From an uncultured Clostridia bacterium (GTDB lineage: Bacteria > Bacillota > Clostridia > Oscillospirales > Ruminococcaceae), in NCBI GenBank assembly GCA_944386805.1, contig CALXCO010000001.1, positions 1 through 64,000 of the forward strand: a DNA stretch of 64,000 nt, in the 5' to 3' direction. Below the pieces are notes generated by a model. It saw only the letters and a list, made by a program, of their open reading frames with translations. It was not told the origin of the DNA and did not search any database. Positions 1-10,380 of this stretch are shown piece after piece. Numbering within the stretch: position 1 is the stretch's first letter; every line of letters starts with the position of its first letter. The translations under genes and the position numbers were made by a program.

Positions 1-32
1 GATACACAAAACGCCGGTGGGTACAAAATCAC

Positions 33-998
33 TCAGCGGCCGGTATCCTCCCCATCGCATTTACGGACCGCCTCCACCAGTTTTTCCCGAATCAGCACCG
101 GGTCACTCAGATCGAACTGACACCCGGCGGCACGGGCATGACCGCCGCCGCCAAAGTTGGCGCAGATATCGGAAGCCGAGATCGTTTCAGCGGTGCGGAC
201 CGAGACTTTAAAGTCATTCTCGCCCCGCTGTTTGATGGTGATTCCGACTTCAACACCGCTGATTTTGCGGGTCAGTGCGGTAATCCGGTCGAGCTGCGTT
301 TCAGAGACGCCGGTCTGGCGGAGCATATCGGTCGTAATGGTGAGGACGGCGATTTTATGGTCATCGGACATCCACATTTTTTCGAGTGCCAGCTGTTCCA
401 GTTCCAGTTCCGCGAAGGTGACGGTATCAAACATGACCTTGTTGATACGGGTATGGTCGGCGCCCATTTCGATCATTTCAGCCGCAATCCGGTGGGTACG
501 CGGGGAGGTATTGGAGAAGCGGAAGCAGCCGGTATCGGTAGACAGCCCGGTATACAGACAGTCAGCGATGCCCTGATCGATTTCCCAACCCATTTCCCGC
601 AGCAGTTCACGGACGATTTCACAGCAGGAAGCGCTGTCCGCCTCAAGGTAGAGGTTTTCCGCGAACTGTTTATGGGTCGGATGGTGGTCAATCGAAAGTT
701 CGACCGGCGGGAGGGAAGCGAGCAGCTTTTCGGTATTGGGTCCCAGCAGCGCAGGGTCAGCGACGTCGACCGAGACGACATGCAGCGGGACGAAGTCCTC
801 CTGCTTTGGAATCATATACCCGAACTTATCCGGAATCGGGTCATTGCAGAAGACGCGGGCCTTTTTACCCTGACGCAGCAAGGCGCGGCAGAGGCCGAAC
901 CCACTGCCCAGCGTATCCCCATCGGGGTTGCGGTGGCAGAGAATCAGCACCCGGTCAAAAGAGGCCAGCATCTGAGCGGCCTGATGGCGAGTCAGCAT
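33..998 (-). CDS. nrnA: DHH/DHHA1 phosphoesterase, oligoribonuclease/pAp phosphatase NrnA
   Basis: A 321-residue cytosolic DHH-family phosphoesterase. Family members degrade short RNA oligonucleotides (nanoRNA) and dephosphorylate pAp. The N-terminal DHH domain shows metal-binding motifs HRNPDGD (about residues 22-28), SIDHHPTH (about 102-109) and STDTGCFRFSNTSP. The DHHA1 substrate-binding domain ends in GGGGHARAAGC near residue 285. Length is normal for NrnA. The ATG is preceded by AAGGAGG, and the gene starts 15 bp after rbfA stops. It is the last gene of the rimP-nusA-infB operon inside the window; the position after rbfA is conserved in Bacillota. In other genomes truB and ribF follow, here beyond the left edge. 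Function is inferred from family and context, but strongly. Confidence 0.93.
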   Translation of the reverse strand: MLTRHQAAQMLASFDRVLILCHRNPDGDTLGSGFGLCRALLRQGKKARVFCNDPIPDKFGYMIPKQEDFVPLHVVSVDVADPALLGPNTEKLLASLPPVELSIDHHPTHKQFAENLYLEADSASCCEIVRELLREMGWEIDQGIADCLYTGLSTDTGCFRFSNTSPRTHRIAAEMIEMGADHTRINKVMFDTVTFAELELEQLALEKMWMSDDHKIAVLTITTDMLRQTGVSETQLDRITALTRKISGVEVGITIKQRGENDFKVSVRTAETISASDICANFGGGGHARAAGCQFDLSDPVLIREKLVEAVRKCDGEDTGR

Positions 999-1013
999 GA
1001 TTTTAGTTCCTCC

Positions 1014-1409
1014 TTATTCCTCATCCTGGTTGTCATCCTGATTGTCTTCAGGGGAGGAATCGGCGCGCTGACCGGCGATTTTATGCAGGATTTCATTGAT
1101 ATGAGCGCTGTAAGCGATCGAGTTATCGGCGACGAAATGCAGTTCCGGGCATTTACGGAGGTGCAGCCGGGAGCCGATTTCTCTGCGGAGGAAGCCGCTG
1201 GCGGAGGAGAGTCCTTTGCAGGTTTCGCGGGTAGCGTCCTCACCGTCGATCGTGCTGACATGGACCTTGCAGTGCGAGCCATCGGGGGAGATTTCACACC
1301 GCAGGATGCTGGTCATGGGAGAGATACGGGGGTCCTTAAGTTCTCTGAGGAGAGCGGAAAGTTCCCGTTTAATATCTTCGTTGAGCCGTCCGATACGGTA
1401 ATTTGCCAT
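1014..1409 (-). CDS. rbfA: 30S ribosome-binding factor A
   Basis: RbfA (131 aa) is a small KH-like protein that binds the immature 30S subunit and helps 16S rRNA 5'-end processing and late maturation, notably in the cold. The start MANYRIGRLNEDIKRELS and the segment LRELKDPRISPMTSI are family hallmarks. The C-terminus carries a short acidic tail rich in Asp, Gln and Asn. The ATG follows AAAGGAGTC. It lies 78 bp downstream of infB and 15 bp upstream of nrnA on the same strand, the standard operon position. Nothing about it is unusual. Confidence 0.95.
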   Translation of the reverse strand: MANYRIGRLNEDIKRELSALLRELKDPRISPMTSILRCEISPDGSHCKVHVSTIDGEDATRETCKGLSSASGFLRREIGSRLHLRKCPELHFVADNSIAYSAHINEILHKIAGQRADSSPEDNQDDNQDEE

Positions 1410-1487
1410 CGAAAAGACTCCTTTCTTTCAGGTAAAAGAGAGGGGCAGCGGGGTGGACCCCATTCTGCCCCGAATCCAAACAGACGA

Positions 1488-4400
1488 TTATTCTTCGCGG
1501 TATTCTTCCATCTTGAAGGCTTCGAAGATATCGCCTTCCTTGATATCGGAGAATTTCACGAGCGAGATACCGCATTCATATCCTTCCGCGACTTCCTTGG
1601 CGTCGTTCTTGAAACGCTTGAGGGAGTCAATCTGGTCCTCGGCGATGACAATACCATCGCGGACGACACGGATCTGCGCATCACGGGCGACCTTGCCGGA
1701 GAGGACATACGCACCGGCAACAGTGCCGACGTTGGAGATCTTGTAGACCTGGCGGACCTCAGCGCGGCCGAGTTCGACCTCACGGATTTTCGGTGCCAGC
1801 ATACCCTTCATAGCGTCCTTAACGTCGTCGATTGCGTCGTAGATAATGCGGTACATTCTCATTTCGACCTCATTGGCTTCAGCGTCAGCCTTGGCGACAG
1901 GGTCAGGACGGACATTAAAGCCGATGATGATTGCACCGGAAGCGTTGGCGAGCATGACGTCAGATTTGCTGATGGCGCCGACACCGGCGTGGATGACCTT
2001 AACCTTGACTTCATCGGTCGACAGTTTTTCGAGCGACTGCTTAACAGCCTCAGCGGAGCCCTGGACGTCAGCCTTAACGACGATATCCAGTTCTTTTCTT
2101 TCACCCTCAGCGATCTGGCTGAACAGGGTGTCGAGGGTAACCTTCTTAGCAGCGCCCCACTGTTCTTCCTTCTGTTCCTGGCGTCTCTGTTCGACCAGCT
2201 CACGTGCAAGGCGTTCATTTTCAACAGCGTTGAAGATATCGCCAGCGGCGGGGACTTCTGCCATACCGGTAATTTCGACCGGGACGGAGGGACCAGCCTC
2301 GGTGACGACCTGGCCTTTATCATTGAGCATCTGGCGGACACGGCCGACAGAGGTACCGGCGATGATGATATCACCGGTGCGCAGGGTACCATTCTGTACC
2401 AGCAGGGTAGCGACAGGACCGCGGCCCTTGTCGAGACGGGCTTCGATGACAGCGCCTTTTGCGAGGCGGTTGGGGTTTGCCTTAAGTTCCTGGACCTCAG
2501 CGACCAGCAGGATATTTTCCAGCAGGTCGTTGATACCCTGACCAGTCAGAGCGGAGACAGGAACACAGATGATATCGCCGCCCCATTCTTCGGGAACCAG
2601 GCCATATTCAGTCAGTTCCTGTTTAACACGTTCGGGGTCAGCATGGGGTTTATCCATCTTGTTGATCGCGACGATAATCTGGACATTTGCAGCCTTGGCG
2701 TGGTTGATCGCCTCGACAGTCTGGGGCATGATGCCGTCGTCAGCCGCAACGACCAGGACGGCGATATCGGTGACAGCGGCGCCTCTTGCACGCATTGCAG
2801 TGAACGCTTCGTGACCGGGAGTATCCAGGAAGGTGATCTTATTGCCGTTGACATCGACCTGATAAGCGCCGATTGCCTGGGTAATACCGCCAGCCTCACC
2901 GGCGGTGACATGGGTATGACGGATACGGTCGAGGATAGAGGTTTTGCCGTGGTCAACGTGGCCCATAACGACGACGACCGGGCAGCGGGGAAGGAGGTCC
3001 TCTTCGTTGTCGGTTTCATCATGAATCAGCTGTTCCTCGATGGTGACGACGACTTCCTTTTCGACCTTAGCGCCCATTTCCATAGCGACGAGGGCAGCGG
3101 TATCGAAGTCGATGACCTCATGCTGAGCAGCCATAACGCCCATCATCATCAGTTTTTTGATAACTTCAGAGACAGTTGCTTTCAGTCTGGAAGCGAGTTC
3201 AGAGACGGTAATCTCATCCGGAATCATAACCTTGAGCTGCTGCTTGCGGGCACGTTCCAGAGCAAGGCGCTGAAGTTTTTCAGCCTCGGTTTCCTTTTTC
3301 TGTCCGCCGAATTTACCTTTTTTCTGCTGCTGAGATTTCTGTTTCAGTTTCTGTTTTTTCTGCTGAGAGTCTCCTCTGCGGACCGCCTTTTCAGGAGCGA
3401 TATCCTCGTAATGTTCGTTGTATTTATCGAGGTTTACATCCGAGGTCTTGGTATCGACGTGACGGATGGTACGTTCCTTTTCGACCGGTTCAGCGGGGAC
3501 AGCGGGAGCTGCGGGCTGAGCGGGGCGGCTGTTGTTATTATTCGCAGGACGGTTGGAAGCATTCTGAGAGGAGCGACCACGGTTGTTGTCGTTATTTCTG
3601 TTAAAGCCGCCGCGGTCATTGTTGTTGCGGGGACCGCGGTCATTGCCGCCATTGCGGGAGCGGTTGTTGTCACGGCCATTATTATCGCGGCCGCCGTGGG
3701 AATCAGAGGAGAATCTGCGGTCACCGGACGCAGGACGGCGGTTGTTGTTATTGTTGTTGTTATTATGTTCAGATGCGTTTTTACGCATTTCTGTCTTTTC
3801 AGGTTTATCTGCCACTTTCTCAACGACCTTTTCTTCAGGATGAGACGACTGATCGGGCTGCACTGCAGGAGCGGGAGCAGCGGGTTCAGCGTCCTGTTTT
3901 ACAGTTTTTTCTTTATCGGAAGGGGTTTGCTCCGGTTGCTTTTCGGGAACCGATTCAGGAGCGACGGCCTGTGCAGCAGGCTGTTCAGCCGGCCGGACAG
4001 TTTCCGGTTCATGGACGACAGCCGCGGGCTGTTTTTCCGGTTTGGGAGCCTCTGTTTTTTCCTGAGGTTTGGAAATTTCAGGAGCGGGCGCGGGTTCCGG
4101 TTTAGCGGGTTCCACGGCAGCCGCCGCAGGAGCAGGCTGTGCAGGCTTGGATTCAGCCGGCTGAGAATCGACAGCCGGTGCCGCCTTATCGGCAGCGGAC
4201 TGCTTATTTGCAGCAGCCTTTGACGCCTTGAGTTTTTCAGAGACCTTTTCAGCCGCTTTATTCAGAGCCGCCTTAGCCTTTTCAGTAGCGGAAGGCTTTT
4301 CCGGACGGGGAGCGGGAGCCTCATCACGGCTTGCGAAGTAACTGTCGAAATTTGCGACCTGATTGGCGGAGGTATAATGTTCAAAAACGACATTGACCTC

Positions 4401-4532
4401 CTGTTCGGTCAAAACAGCACCGGTTTTTTTCGGTTCAGTACCGAAATGTGCTGCGAGCATCCCGGCGACTTCTTTTGCATTGACGCCGAGGTCTTTTGCG
4501 ATATCATTCAGTTTATATTTTTTAACCGTCAT
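1488..4532 (-). CDS. infB: Translation initiation factor IF-2
   Basis: IF-2 (1014 aa), the GTPase that places initiator fMet-tRNA on the 30S subunit and promotes subunit joining. The start at 4532 gives [17 protein letters not shown], the conserved IF2-N domain, preceded by AAAGG; an open frame continues 55 codons upstream but lacks a ribosome site. Residues about 60-450 are low complexity: first Ala/Pro/Glu/Lys-rich, then a run of eight Asn (near residue 255) followed by Arg/Gly/Asn/Ser-rich sequence. The G domain begins with GHVDHGKTS near residue 515, followed by DTPGHEAF and NKMDKP, then domains II-IV. The protein is long for the family because of the N-terminal linker. It sits between ylxQ and rbfA, as usual. 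Confidence 0.97.
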   Translation of the reverse strand: MTVKKYKLNDIAKDLGVNAKEVAGMLAAHFGTEPKKTGAVLTEQEVNVVFEHYTSANQVANFDSYFASRDEAPAPRPEKPSATEKAKAALNKAAEKVSEKLKASKAAANKQSAADKAAPAVDSQPAESKPAQPAPAAAAVEPAKPEPAPAPEISKPQEKTEAPKPEKQPAAVVHEPETVRPAEQPAAQAVAPESVPEKQPEQTPSDKEKTVKQDAEPAAPAPAVQPDQSSHPEEKVVEKVADKPEKTEMRKNASEHNNNNNNNNRRPASGDRRFSSDSHGGRDNNGRDNNRSRNGGNDRGPRNNNDRGGFNRNNDNNRGRSSQNASNRPANNNNSRPAQPAAPAVPAEPVEKERTIRHVDTKTSDVNLDKYNEHYEDIAPEKAVRRGDSQQKKQKLKQKSQQQKKGKFGGQKKETEAEKLQRLALERARKQQLKVMIPDEITVSELASRLKATVSEVIKKLMMMGVMAAQHEVIDFDTAALVAMEMGAKVEKEVVVTIEEQLIHDETDNEEDLLPRCPVVVVMGHVDHGKTSILDRIRHTHVTAGEAGGITQAIGAYQVDVNGNKITFLDTPGHEAFTAMRARGAAVTDIAVLVVAADDGIMPQTVEAINHAKAANVQIIVAINKMDKPHADPERVKQELTEYGLVPEEWGGDIICVPVSALTGQGINDLLENILLVAEVQELKANPNRLAKGAVIEARLDKGRGPVATLLVQNGTLRTGDIIIAGTSVGRVRQMLNDKGQVVTEAGPSVPVEITGMAEVPAAGDIFNAVENERLARELVEQRRQEQKEEQWGAAKKVTLDTLFSQIAEGERKELDIVVKADVQGSAEAVKQSLEKLSTDEVKVKVIHAGVGAISKSDVMLANASGAIIIGFNVRPDPVAKADAEANEVEMRMYRIIYDAIDDVKDAMKGMLAPKIREVELGRAEVRQVYKISNVGTVAGAYVLSGKVARDAQIRVVRDGIVIAEDQIDSLKRFKNDAKEVAEGYECGISLVKFSDIKEGDIFEAFKMEEYREE

Positions 4533-4653
4533 AATACCTTGCCTTTCTGATCTTGCCGCAAGTGCGGCGAAGACCGGTAGAAATTCATATGAGGGATTTA
4601 TATCGACGGCTGCTGGTGGGAAAAGAGTGCAGCAAATAATCAAGCTGCAAAAA

Positions 4654-4956
4654 TTATTCCTTTGCCGCTGCCTGGAGGGAGCGTGCAAGTCCGTCATCGG
4701 TGACGGCGAGGACGCCGGTCAGTTTACCGACAGCGGAGCGGAGCTGGGACTGGGATCTGTCCAGAGCCAGGTAAGGAATCTGGTATTTGGAAGCGAGAAA
4801 GACGACTTCCTTGCAGGTTTTTTCAGAGAGGTCAGAAGCGGTCATCAGCAGGCAGACCTTACCGGCCTTAACCGCTTCTCTGACCGTATCGAACCCGAAG
4901 GTGAGCCTGCCGGCCCGCATACACAGGCCGAGTGTCGAGTAGAACCGCTCACCCAT
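4654..4956 (-). CDS. ylxQ: L7Ae/L30e-family RNA-binding protein YlxQ
   Basis: A 100-residue member of the L7Ae/L30e/S12e/Gadd45 family, corresponding to YlxQ of Bacillus. It is a cytosolic RNA-binding protein associated with ribosomes or structured RNA; its exact role is not settled. The start at 4956 ([18 protein letters not shown]) overlaps the stop of ylxR by 8 bp, which implies translational coupling. A longer frame reading ten residues further upstream lies inside ylxR and is not needed. Family signatures are the [13 protein letters not shown]-terminus and [12 protein letters not shown]. It lies between ylxR and infB, the invariant neighbourhood of this gene. Confidence 0.9.
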   Translation of the reverse strand: MGERFYSTLGLCMRAGRLTFGFDTVREAVKAGKVCLLMTASDLSEKTCKEVVFLASKYQIPYLALDRSQSQLRSAVGKLTGVLAVTDDGLARSLQAAAKE

Positions 4957-5212
4957 TGTTCTGCATCTCCTTTTCCATCGCGTCATACAGCTCGTCGGGA
5001 ATTTTGCAATCGAGGCTTCTTTCGATCCGGCGGGTTTTACGAGCCTTTTTCAGGCAGTCGAGGTTAGGGCAGACATAAGCGCCCCTGCCGGACTTACGCC
5101 CAGTCAGATCGAGGGAAATTTCGCCGTCGCTGGAGCGGACGACCCGGACCAGTTCTTTTTTCGGTTTCATTTCACCGCAGCCGGTGCACATCCTCAGTGG
5201 AATCTTTTTCAT
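4949..5212 (-). CDS. rnpM: YlxR/RnpM family RNA-binding protein (DUF448)
   Basis: An 87-residue YlxR-family (DUF448) protein. The family binds RNA; the Bacillus member has been reported to bind RNase P and was renamed RnpM. The N-terminal MRMCTGC-type motif is present as RMCTGCGEMKPKKELVR, followed by GRKSGRGAYVCPNLDC, the basic RNA-binding patch of the family. The start overlaps the nusA stop by 4 bp and the 3' end overlaps ylxQ by 8 bp, so the three genes should be translated in a coupled way. Length and position are typical. Confidence 0.92.
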   Translation of the reverse strand: MKKIPLRMCTGCGEMKPKKELVRVVRSSDGEISLDLTGRKSGRGAYVCPNLDCLKKARKTRRIERSLDCKIPDELYDAMEKEMQNNG

Positions 5213-6342
5213 ACATCCAGTTCCTCAACAGTGCCCTCTTCAGCGGCCGTATCCTCGGCGAAGAGTTCCTCATTTTCACCGGTAGCTTCCAGAGCCTGTT
5301 CACGGGCCTCATTTTCCGAACGGATATCGATCTTATAGCCGGTCAGTTTCGCGGCGAGTTTAGCATTCTGGCCCTTGTTGCCGATTGCGAGGGAGAGCTG
5401 GTTATCGGGGACGATAACACGGCAGGCCTTTTCGGTGCCGGGCAGGATCTGGACCTCGGTGACAACCGCAGGGGAGAGGGCTTCTTTGATAAAGGTTGCA
5501 TCGTCGTCGGAGTAGCGGACGATATCGATCTTTTCGCCGTGCAGCTCTTCGACGATGGAAGCAATACGGCTGCCCTTGGGGCCGATACATGCGCCGATCG
5601 GGTCGACATCGGGGTTTTTGCTGATGACGGCGATCTTGGTACGGGAGCCGGCCTCACGGGAGATGGCGCGGACTTCGACGGTACCGTCGTAGATTTCGGG
5701 GACTTCGAGTTCAAACAGCCGTTTGACGAGGTCCTTATGTGTACGGGAGATTTTGAGGGAGCAGCGCTTGTCGAGGTTGACGACATCGACGACATAGACC
5801 TTGATGCGGTCGCCCTCATGGAGGTCGTCGCCGGGCAGCTGGTCATTCTTAAACAGCAGGAATTCGTTGTGGTCGATTTCGACAGTGACATTGCCGGTGG
5901 TCGGTTCGACCTTCTGGACGACAGCGGTGACGATTTCGCAGACCTTTTCCTGGAACTGTTCCATCATCTGGCTGCGCTCAGCCTCGCGGATACCCTGGCG
6001 GATGACATGTTTGGCAGTCTGGGCGGCGATACGTCCAAACTTCTTGGTATCGAGGTGCATAACGCAGGGGAAGCCGACTTTGGCAGCGGGGTCATAAGCG
6101 AGAGCCTCATCCAGCAGGATTTCGGTTTCCGGGACCTCGACGATATCGACGACCATTTTGGTGATGGAAACGCTGAACCGGCCGTTTTCGGGGTCGATTA
6201 CGACGGCAACGTTGTCAGCTACCTCATAGTCTTTTTTGACAGCGATGACAATCGCGTTGGTAATTTTCTCGATCAGGTAGTCAGCCTTGATGCCTTTTTC
6301 TCTTTCCAGCAGCTGTAATGCGTCGAAGAATTCGTTATTCAT
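5209..6342 (-). CDS. nusA: Transcription termination/antitermination factor NusA
   Basis: NusA (377 aa) binds RNA polymerase and nascent RNA, modulating pausing, intrinsic termination and antitermination. The domain order is an N-terminal RNAP-binding region (MNNEFFDALQLLEREKG), an S1 domain near residues 130-200, then KH1 (GACIGPKGSRIASIVEEL) and KH2 (SLAIGNKGQNAKLAAKLTG), then a short acidic tail. It lacks the C-terminal repeats of proteobacterial NusA, as expected for Bacillota. It lies 43 bp downstream of rimP and overlaps ylxR by 4 bp. Confidence 0.97.
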   Translation of the reverse strand: MNNEFFDALQLLEREKGIKADYLIEKITNAIVIAVKKDYEVADNVAVVIDPENGRFSVSITKMVVDIVEVPETEILLDEALAYDPAAKVGFPCVMHLDTKKFGRIAAQTAKHVIRQGIREAERSQMMEQFQEKVCEIVTAVVQKVEPTTGNVTVEIDHNEFLLFKNDQLPGDDLHEGDRIKVYVVDVVNLDKRCSLKISRTHKDLVKRLFELEVPEIYDGTVEVRAISREAGSRTKIAVISKNPDVDPIGACIGPKGSRIASIVEELHGEKIDIVRYSDDDATFIKEALSPAVVTEVQILPGTEKACRVIVPDNQLSLAIGNKGQNAKLAAKLTGYKIDIRSENEAREQALEATGENEELFAEDTAAEEGTVEELDV

Positions 6343-6385
6343 TTTTCTCTAACCATTCCTTTCATGAATCTGTCAGCGGGGGAGA

Positions 6386-6874
6386 TCAGGCCCCGTAGTT
6401 TTTAGAAAAGTTGATTTCATCCTTGCGTCTGACAAAGCGAAGCTCGGAGAGGGTAAAGACGTGGTCGTTGCCCTCACTGTCGGTGCAGGTGATGGTCTTG
6501 CCGCCGTACTCCTTGAGGGTCATAACGGGTTCCTTATCACCATTTTCAGCGGTAAAGAGGCCGATTGTAACCGGCATCCCGATCGAGGAGGTGAAGTGGA
6601 AATCGCGGACGAGTTCACGGTCATAGCCAGCGGACCAGACTTCGAGGACATAGCTCTGATCGATCGGGTCAGCCTCGTCGAGTTTAGGGTCAAGCGCGCG
6701 GGAGACAGCCTCACAGGCATCCATATCGACGCCGCCATCGCGGTCGATGATGATGCGGAGCGACCAGGTAGCGCCCTCTTTGAGGAAGAGGACGTCCCAG
6801 AGGGTGAGGCCGAGCTGATCGGTAATCGGCTGAGCGAGGGCCCAGACGGTTTTGATAATCTGATTTTTGTTCAT
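6386..6874 (-). CDS. rimP: Ribosome maturation factor RimP
   Basis: RimP (162 aa) acts in assembly of the 30S subunit, loading S12 and S5 regions onto 16S rRNA. The N-terminal domain contains LWDVLFLKEG and RIIIDRDGGVDMDACEAVSRAL, the family core; the C-terminal SH3-like domain ends FVRRKDEINFSKNYGA. The ATG at 6874 (MNKNQIIKTVWAL) follows AAAGGA and is preferred over an in-frame start 13 codons upstream. It is the first gene of the rimP-nusA-ylxR-ylxQ-infB-rbfA-nrnA operon and is preceded by a good promoter at 6973-7001. Confidence 0.95.
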   Translation of the reverse strand: MNKNQIIKTVWALAQPITDQLGLTLWDVLFLKEGATWSLRIIIDRDGGVDMDACEAVSRALDPKLDEADPIDQSYVLEVWSAGYDRELVRDFHFTSSIGMPVTIGLFTAENGDKEPVMTLKEYGGKTITCTDSEGNDHVFTLSELRFVRRKDEINFSKNYGA

Positions 6875-6972
6875 CTGCCAATCCTTTCCGGGAGAGACTC
6901 CCCAGACAAACAAAAGGACCGGGACGTGAATGTCGTTCCCAGCCTTTCTTTTACAATATTTACTTTATTTAT

Positions 6973-7001
6973 AATATACCACACCTGCCGTAAAAATGCA
7001 A
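6973..7001 (-). promoter_or_regulatory. Promoter of the rimP-nusA-infB operon
   Basis: On the minus strand TTGCAT (6996-7001) and TATATT (6973-6978) are separated by exactly 17 bp, about 100 bp upstream of rimP. It lies between the carB terminator and rimP and is the only promoter-like element in the gap. Confidence 0.7.
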
Positions 7002-7084
7002 GCCCCAATCCGGCAAAAAAAGCCTTTTTCAGAAAAAAAGGGGCATTTTACAGTGCAAATCCGGCATATCATCACAGAAAACAA

Positions 7085-7113
7085 GGGGGACAGAGCTTTT
7101 ATGCTCTGTCCCC
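7085..7113 (-). terminator. Terminator after carB
   Basis: A perfect 11-bp stem GGGGACAGAGC/GCTCTGTCCCC with a 6-nt loop starts 10 bp after the carB stop and is followed on the minus strand by CTTGTTTTC, a moderate U-tract. It closes the pyr operon. Confidence 0.75.
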
Positions 7114-7122
7114 AGCAGGTGT

Positions 7123-10100
7123 TTAGATGGTGGTGATATCGACCATTTCGATATCGTTGATACCTCTGTTCATAGCCAGGCAGTCAGCGACCGCATTCGC
7201 GGTATCCATGCAGGAGAGACAGCAGATCGAGCGTTCGACCGCTTTTCTTCTGATCTGGACCGAGTCGAGCGACGGCTGACGGCCGTGGGTAGAAGTCGAG
7301 ATAACGTAAGCAATCTTACCGGAATCCAGCAGGGTGAGGACGTTGTTGTCGGGGTCCTCGCCGATCTTCTTGACGACGCTGGCCGGAATCATATTGCGGT
7401 TGAGTTTCGCAGCGGTACCGGCGGTCGCGTAGATTTCAAACCCGAGGGACGCGAACTTGTCGGCGACATCGAGAACCTCTTCCTTGTCGGCATTTCTGAC
7501 CGAGATCAGCACGCCGCCTTCTTTTTTCAGTTCGTTGCCGGAAGCGATCAGACCCTTAATCAGTGCATCGTTGAGGTTCTTGGCAATACCCAGTACCTCA
7601 CCGGTCGACTTCATTTCCGGACCCATCATCGTATCGACGTTATTCAGCTTTGCGAAGCTGAAGACGGGGACCTTGACCGCGATATAACCAGCCTCTTTGT
7701 ACAGGCCGGTACCATATCCGAGGTCGATCAGTTTTGCGCCCATCGCGATATCGGTTGCCAGCTGGACCATCGGAACGCCGGTGACCTTGGAGATATAGGG
7801 GACGGTACGGGAGGAACGGGGGTTGACCTCGATGACGTAGACCTCGTGGTTATAGACGACATACTGGACATTGATCATACCCTTGACCTTGAGTTCTCTC
7901 GCGAACCGCGCGGTATATTCAATGATGGTCTGGCGGATATGGCGGGAGAGGGACTGAGCGGGGTAGACGGAAATCGAGTCACCGGAGTGAACGCCGGCGC
8001 GTTCGATATGCTGCATGATACCGGGAATCAGGTAGTCTTCACCGTCGGAGATTGCATCGACCTCGACCTCGATGCCCTGCAAATACTTGTCGATCAGCAC
8101 CGGGTTTTCCAATCCATGCGCGGTAATAATTGCCATATATTCCTTGATGTCGGCGTCATTGTAAGCGATGATCATATTCTGACCGCCCAGGACGTAGGAA
8201 GGACGCATCAGCACCGGATAACCCAGTTCATTGCCGACTCTGAGAGCCTCATCAGTTGTGAAGACGGTGTGACCGGCAGCGCGCGGGATACCGCAGCGCT
8301 CCAGCAGCTCATCAAAACGTTCTCTGTCCTCAGCCTCGTCGATCGCGTCGGCGGAGGTACCCAGAATATTGGCGCCGATTTCCTGCAAATATTTGGTCAG
8401 CTTAATTGCCGTCTGACCGCCGAACTGGACGATAACGCCATACGGTTTTTCAGTTTCGATCAGGTTCCGGACGTCTTCCTTGCACAGCGGGTCGAAGTAC
8501 AGCCGGTCGCCGGTATCGAAGTCGGTCGAGACGGTTTCAGGGTTGTTGTTGGCGATAATCGTCTCATAGCCGAGCCGTCTCAGCTCCCATACACAGTGAA
8601 CCGAGCAGTAGTCGAACTCGATACCCTGACCGATACGAATCGGGCCGGAACCGAAGACGATAACTTTTTTACGGCCGGTATCCTGTCTGGCGATAAATTC
8701 AGCGGCCTCGTTTTCATCGTCATAGGTAGAGTAGAAGTAAGGGGTCTTTGCCTTGAACTCAGCGGCGCAGGTATCGACCATCTTATAGCCTGCATACCGT
8801 ACAACCGGCAGTTCCTGTCCGGAGAACTGGGAGATGGTGGAGTCGAGGTAGCCCATCTTCTTGGCACGGATATATTTATCCAGCGTCAGTTCGCCGTCTT
8901 TGAGTTCCGCGTCCATTTTAACAAGGTTGAGGAGCTTGTTGAGGAACCATTCATCGACCATCGTGATCTGATGGATATGTTCGACCGAGAACCCTCTCTT
9001 GAGACCCTCATAGATTGCATAAATTCTCTGGTCATCCGGCTGATGAATCTGCGCCTCGACCTGTTCATCGGTCATCTTGGCGAATTCCGGCAGGGTGAGC
9101 GTTTCCAGTCCCAGCTCAATGCCGCGGACCGCCTTCATGATACCCTGTTCAAAGGAGGTACCGATTGCCATGACTTCACCGGTTGCCTTCATCTGGGTGC
9201 CGAGGGTACGTTTTGCATAGACAAACTTGTCAAACGGCCATTTGGGGAACTTGACGACCAGATAGTCCAGCGCCGGTTCGAAGCAGGCGTAGGTTGTGCC
9301 GGTGACGGCGTTGATAATCTCGTCCATCGTATAGCCGATTGCGATTTTGGTTGCGACCTTTGCAATCGGGTAGCCGGTCGCCTTGGAAGCGAGGGCGGAA
9401 GAACGGGATACACGGGGGTTGACCTCGATGACCGCATACTGCATCGATTCGGGGTGGAGTGCAAACTGGCAGTTGCAGCCGCCCTCGACCTTCAGTTCGG
9501 AGATGATATTCAGCGCAGCGGTACGCAGCATCTGGTACTCCTTGTCCGCCAGCGTGACAGCGGGCGCGACGACGATCGAGTCACCGGTATGGATGCCGAC
9601 CGGGTCAAAGTTTTCCATCGAGCAGACGGTGATGACGTTGTTCTTTGCGTCACGAATGACCTCGAACTCGATTTCCTTCCAGCCGGAGATGCACTTTTCG
9701 ACCAGAATCTGGGTAATCGGGGAGAGGCGCAGGCCGTTGGTTGCGATATCCCGCAGCTGAGCCTCGTCATCGGCGATACCGCCGCCGGTGCCGCCCAGCG
9801 TGAAAGCAGGACGGACGATAACCGGATAATGAATGGTTTTCGCGAATTCAACCGCATCCTCAACCGTCGTTACGACTTTGGAAGGGATAACCGGCTGGTT
9901 GATGGCTTCCATCGTATCCTTAAAGCACTGTCTGTCCTCGGCCTTATCGATGGTTTCAGGGTTTGCGCCGAGCAGCTTGACACCGTGTTCATCCAAAAAA
10001 CCGCATTTAGCCAGCTCCATCGAAAGGGTCAGGCCAGTCTGGCCGCCGAGGGTGGAGAGCAGGGAGTCCGGCTTTTCGATCTCGATGATCCGCTTGCAGA

Positions 10101-10317
10101 CATCCAGCGTCAGCGGTTCAATATAGATCTTATCAGCCATCGCCTTGTCGGTCATGATGGTTGCGGGGTTAGAGTTGAGCAGGACGACCTCAAGACCTTC
10201 TTCCTTGAGGGCACGGCAGGCCTGGGTTCCTGCGTAGTCGAATTCAGCGGCCTGACCGATGACGATCGGGCCGGAACCAATTACCATGACCTTCTTTATA
10301 TCTTTTCTCAGTGGCAT
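7123..10317 (-). CDS. carB: Carbamoyl-phosphate synthase large subunit
   Basis: CarB (1064 aa) makes carbamoyl phosphate from bicarbonate, ammonia delivered by CarA, and two ATP, the first step of pyrimidine (and arginine) synthesis. Both duplicated synthetase halves are visible: GSGPIVIGQAAEFDYAG at the N-terminus and the matching GSGPIRIGQGIEFDYCS near residue 557, each followed by an ATP-grasp region. The last 130 residues form the MGS-like regulatory domain. Length is full. It is the last gene of pyrR-pyrC-pyrF-carB; the partner carA is not adjacent and must lie elsewhere, which is less common for the pyrimidine-specific enzyme of Bacillota. Control by PyrR attenuation implies a pyrimidine role. 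Confidence 0.97.
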   Translation of the reverse strand: MPLRKDIKKVMVIGSGPIVIGQAAEFDYAGTQACRALKEEGLEVVLLNSNPATIMTDKAMADKIYIEPLTLDVCKRIIEIEKPDSLLSTLGGQTGLTLSMELAKCGFLDEHGVKLLGANPETIDKAEDRQCFKDTMEAINQPVIPSKVVTTVEDAVEFAKTIHYPVIVRPAFTLGGTGGGIADDEAQLRDIATNGLRLSPITQILVEKCISGWKEIEFEVIRDAKNNVITVCSMENFDPVGIHTGDSIVVAPAVTLADKEYQMLRTAALNIISELKVEGGCNCQFALHPESMQYAVIEVNPRVSRSSALASKATGYPIAKVATKIAIGYTMDEIINAVTGTTYACFEPALDYLVVKFPKWPFDKFVYAKRTLGTQMKATGEVMAIGTSFEQGIMKAVRGIELGLETLTLPEFAKMTDEQVEAQIHQPDDQRIYAIYEGLKRGFSVEHIHQITMVDEWFLNKLLNLVKMDAELKDGELTLDKYIRAKKMGYLDSTISQFSGQELPVVRYAGYKMVDTCAAEFKAKTPYFYSTYDDENEAAEFIARQDTGRKKVIVFGSGPIRIGQGIEFDYCSVHCVWELRRLGYETIIANNNPETVSTDFDTGDRLYFDPLCKEDVRNLIETEKPYGVIVQFGGQTAIKLTKYLQEIGANILGTSADAIDEAEDRERFDELLERCGIPRAAGHTVFTTDEALRVGNELGYPVLMRPSYVLGGQNMIIAYNDADIKEYMAIITAHGLENPVLIDKYLQGIEVEVDAISDGEDYLIPGIMQHIERAGVHSGDSISVYPAQSLSRHIRQTIIEYTARFARELKVKGMINVQYVVYNHEVYVIEVNPRSSRTVPYISKVTGVPMVQLATDIAMGAKLIDLGYGTGLYKEAGYIAVKVPVFSFAKLNNVDTMMGPEMKSTGEVLGIAKNLNDALIKGLIASGNELKKEGGVLISVRNADKEEVLDVADKFASLGFEIYATAGTAAKLNRNMIPASVVKKIGEDPDNNVLTLLDSGKIAYVISTSTHGRQPSLDSVQIRRKAVERSICCLSCMDTANAVADCLAMNRGINDIEMVDITTI

Positions 10318-10380
10318 AACAAAATCTCGATCCTTTCTGGGTATGGTAAGCCATTCGTGGCAGCGATAGGAATGATAAAA

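Noticed and set aside
138..4223. 1361-codon plus-strand open frame
   Set aside because: Exactly antisense to infB and rbfA, no ribosome site, sequence reads as the reverse of known domains; codon-usage artefact.
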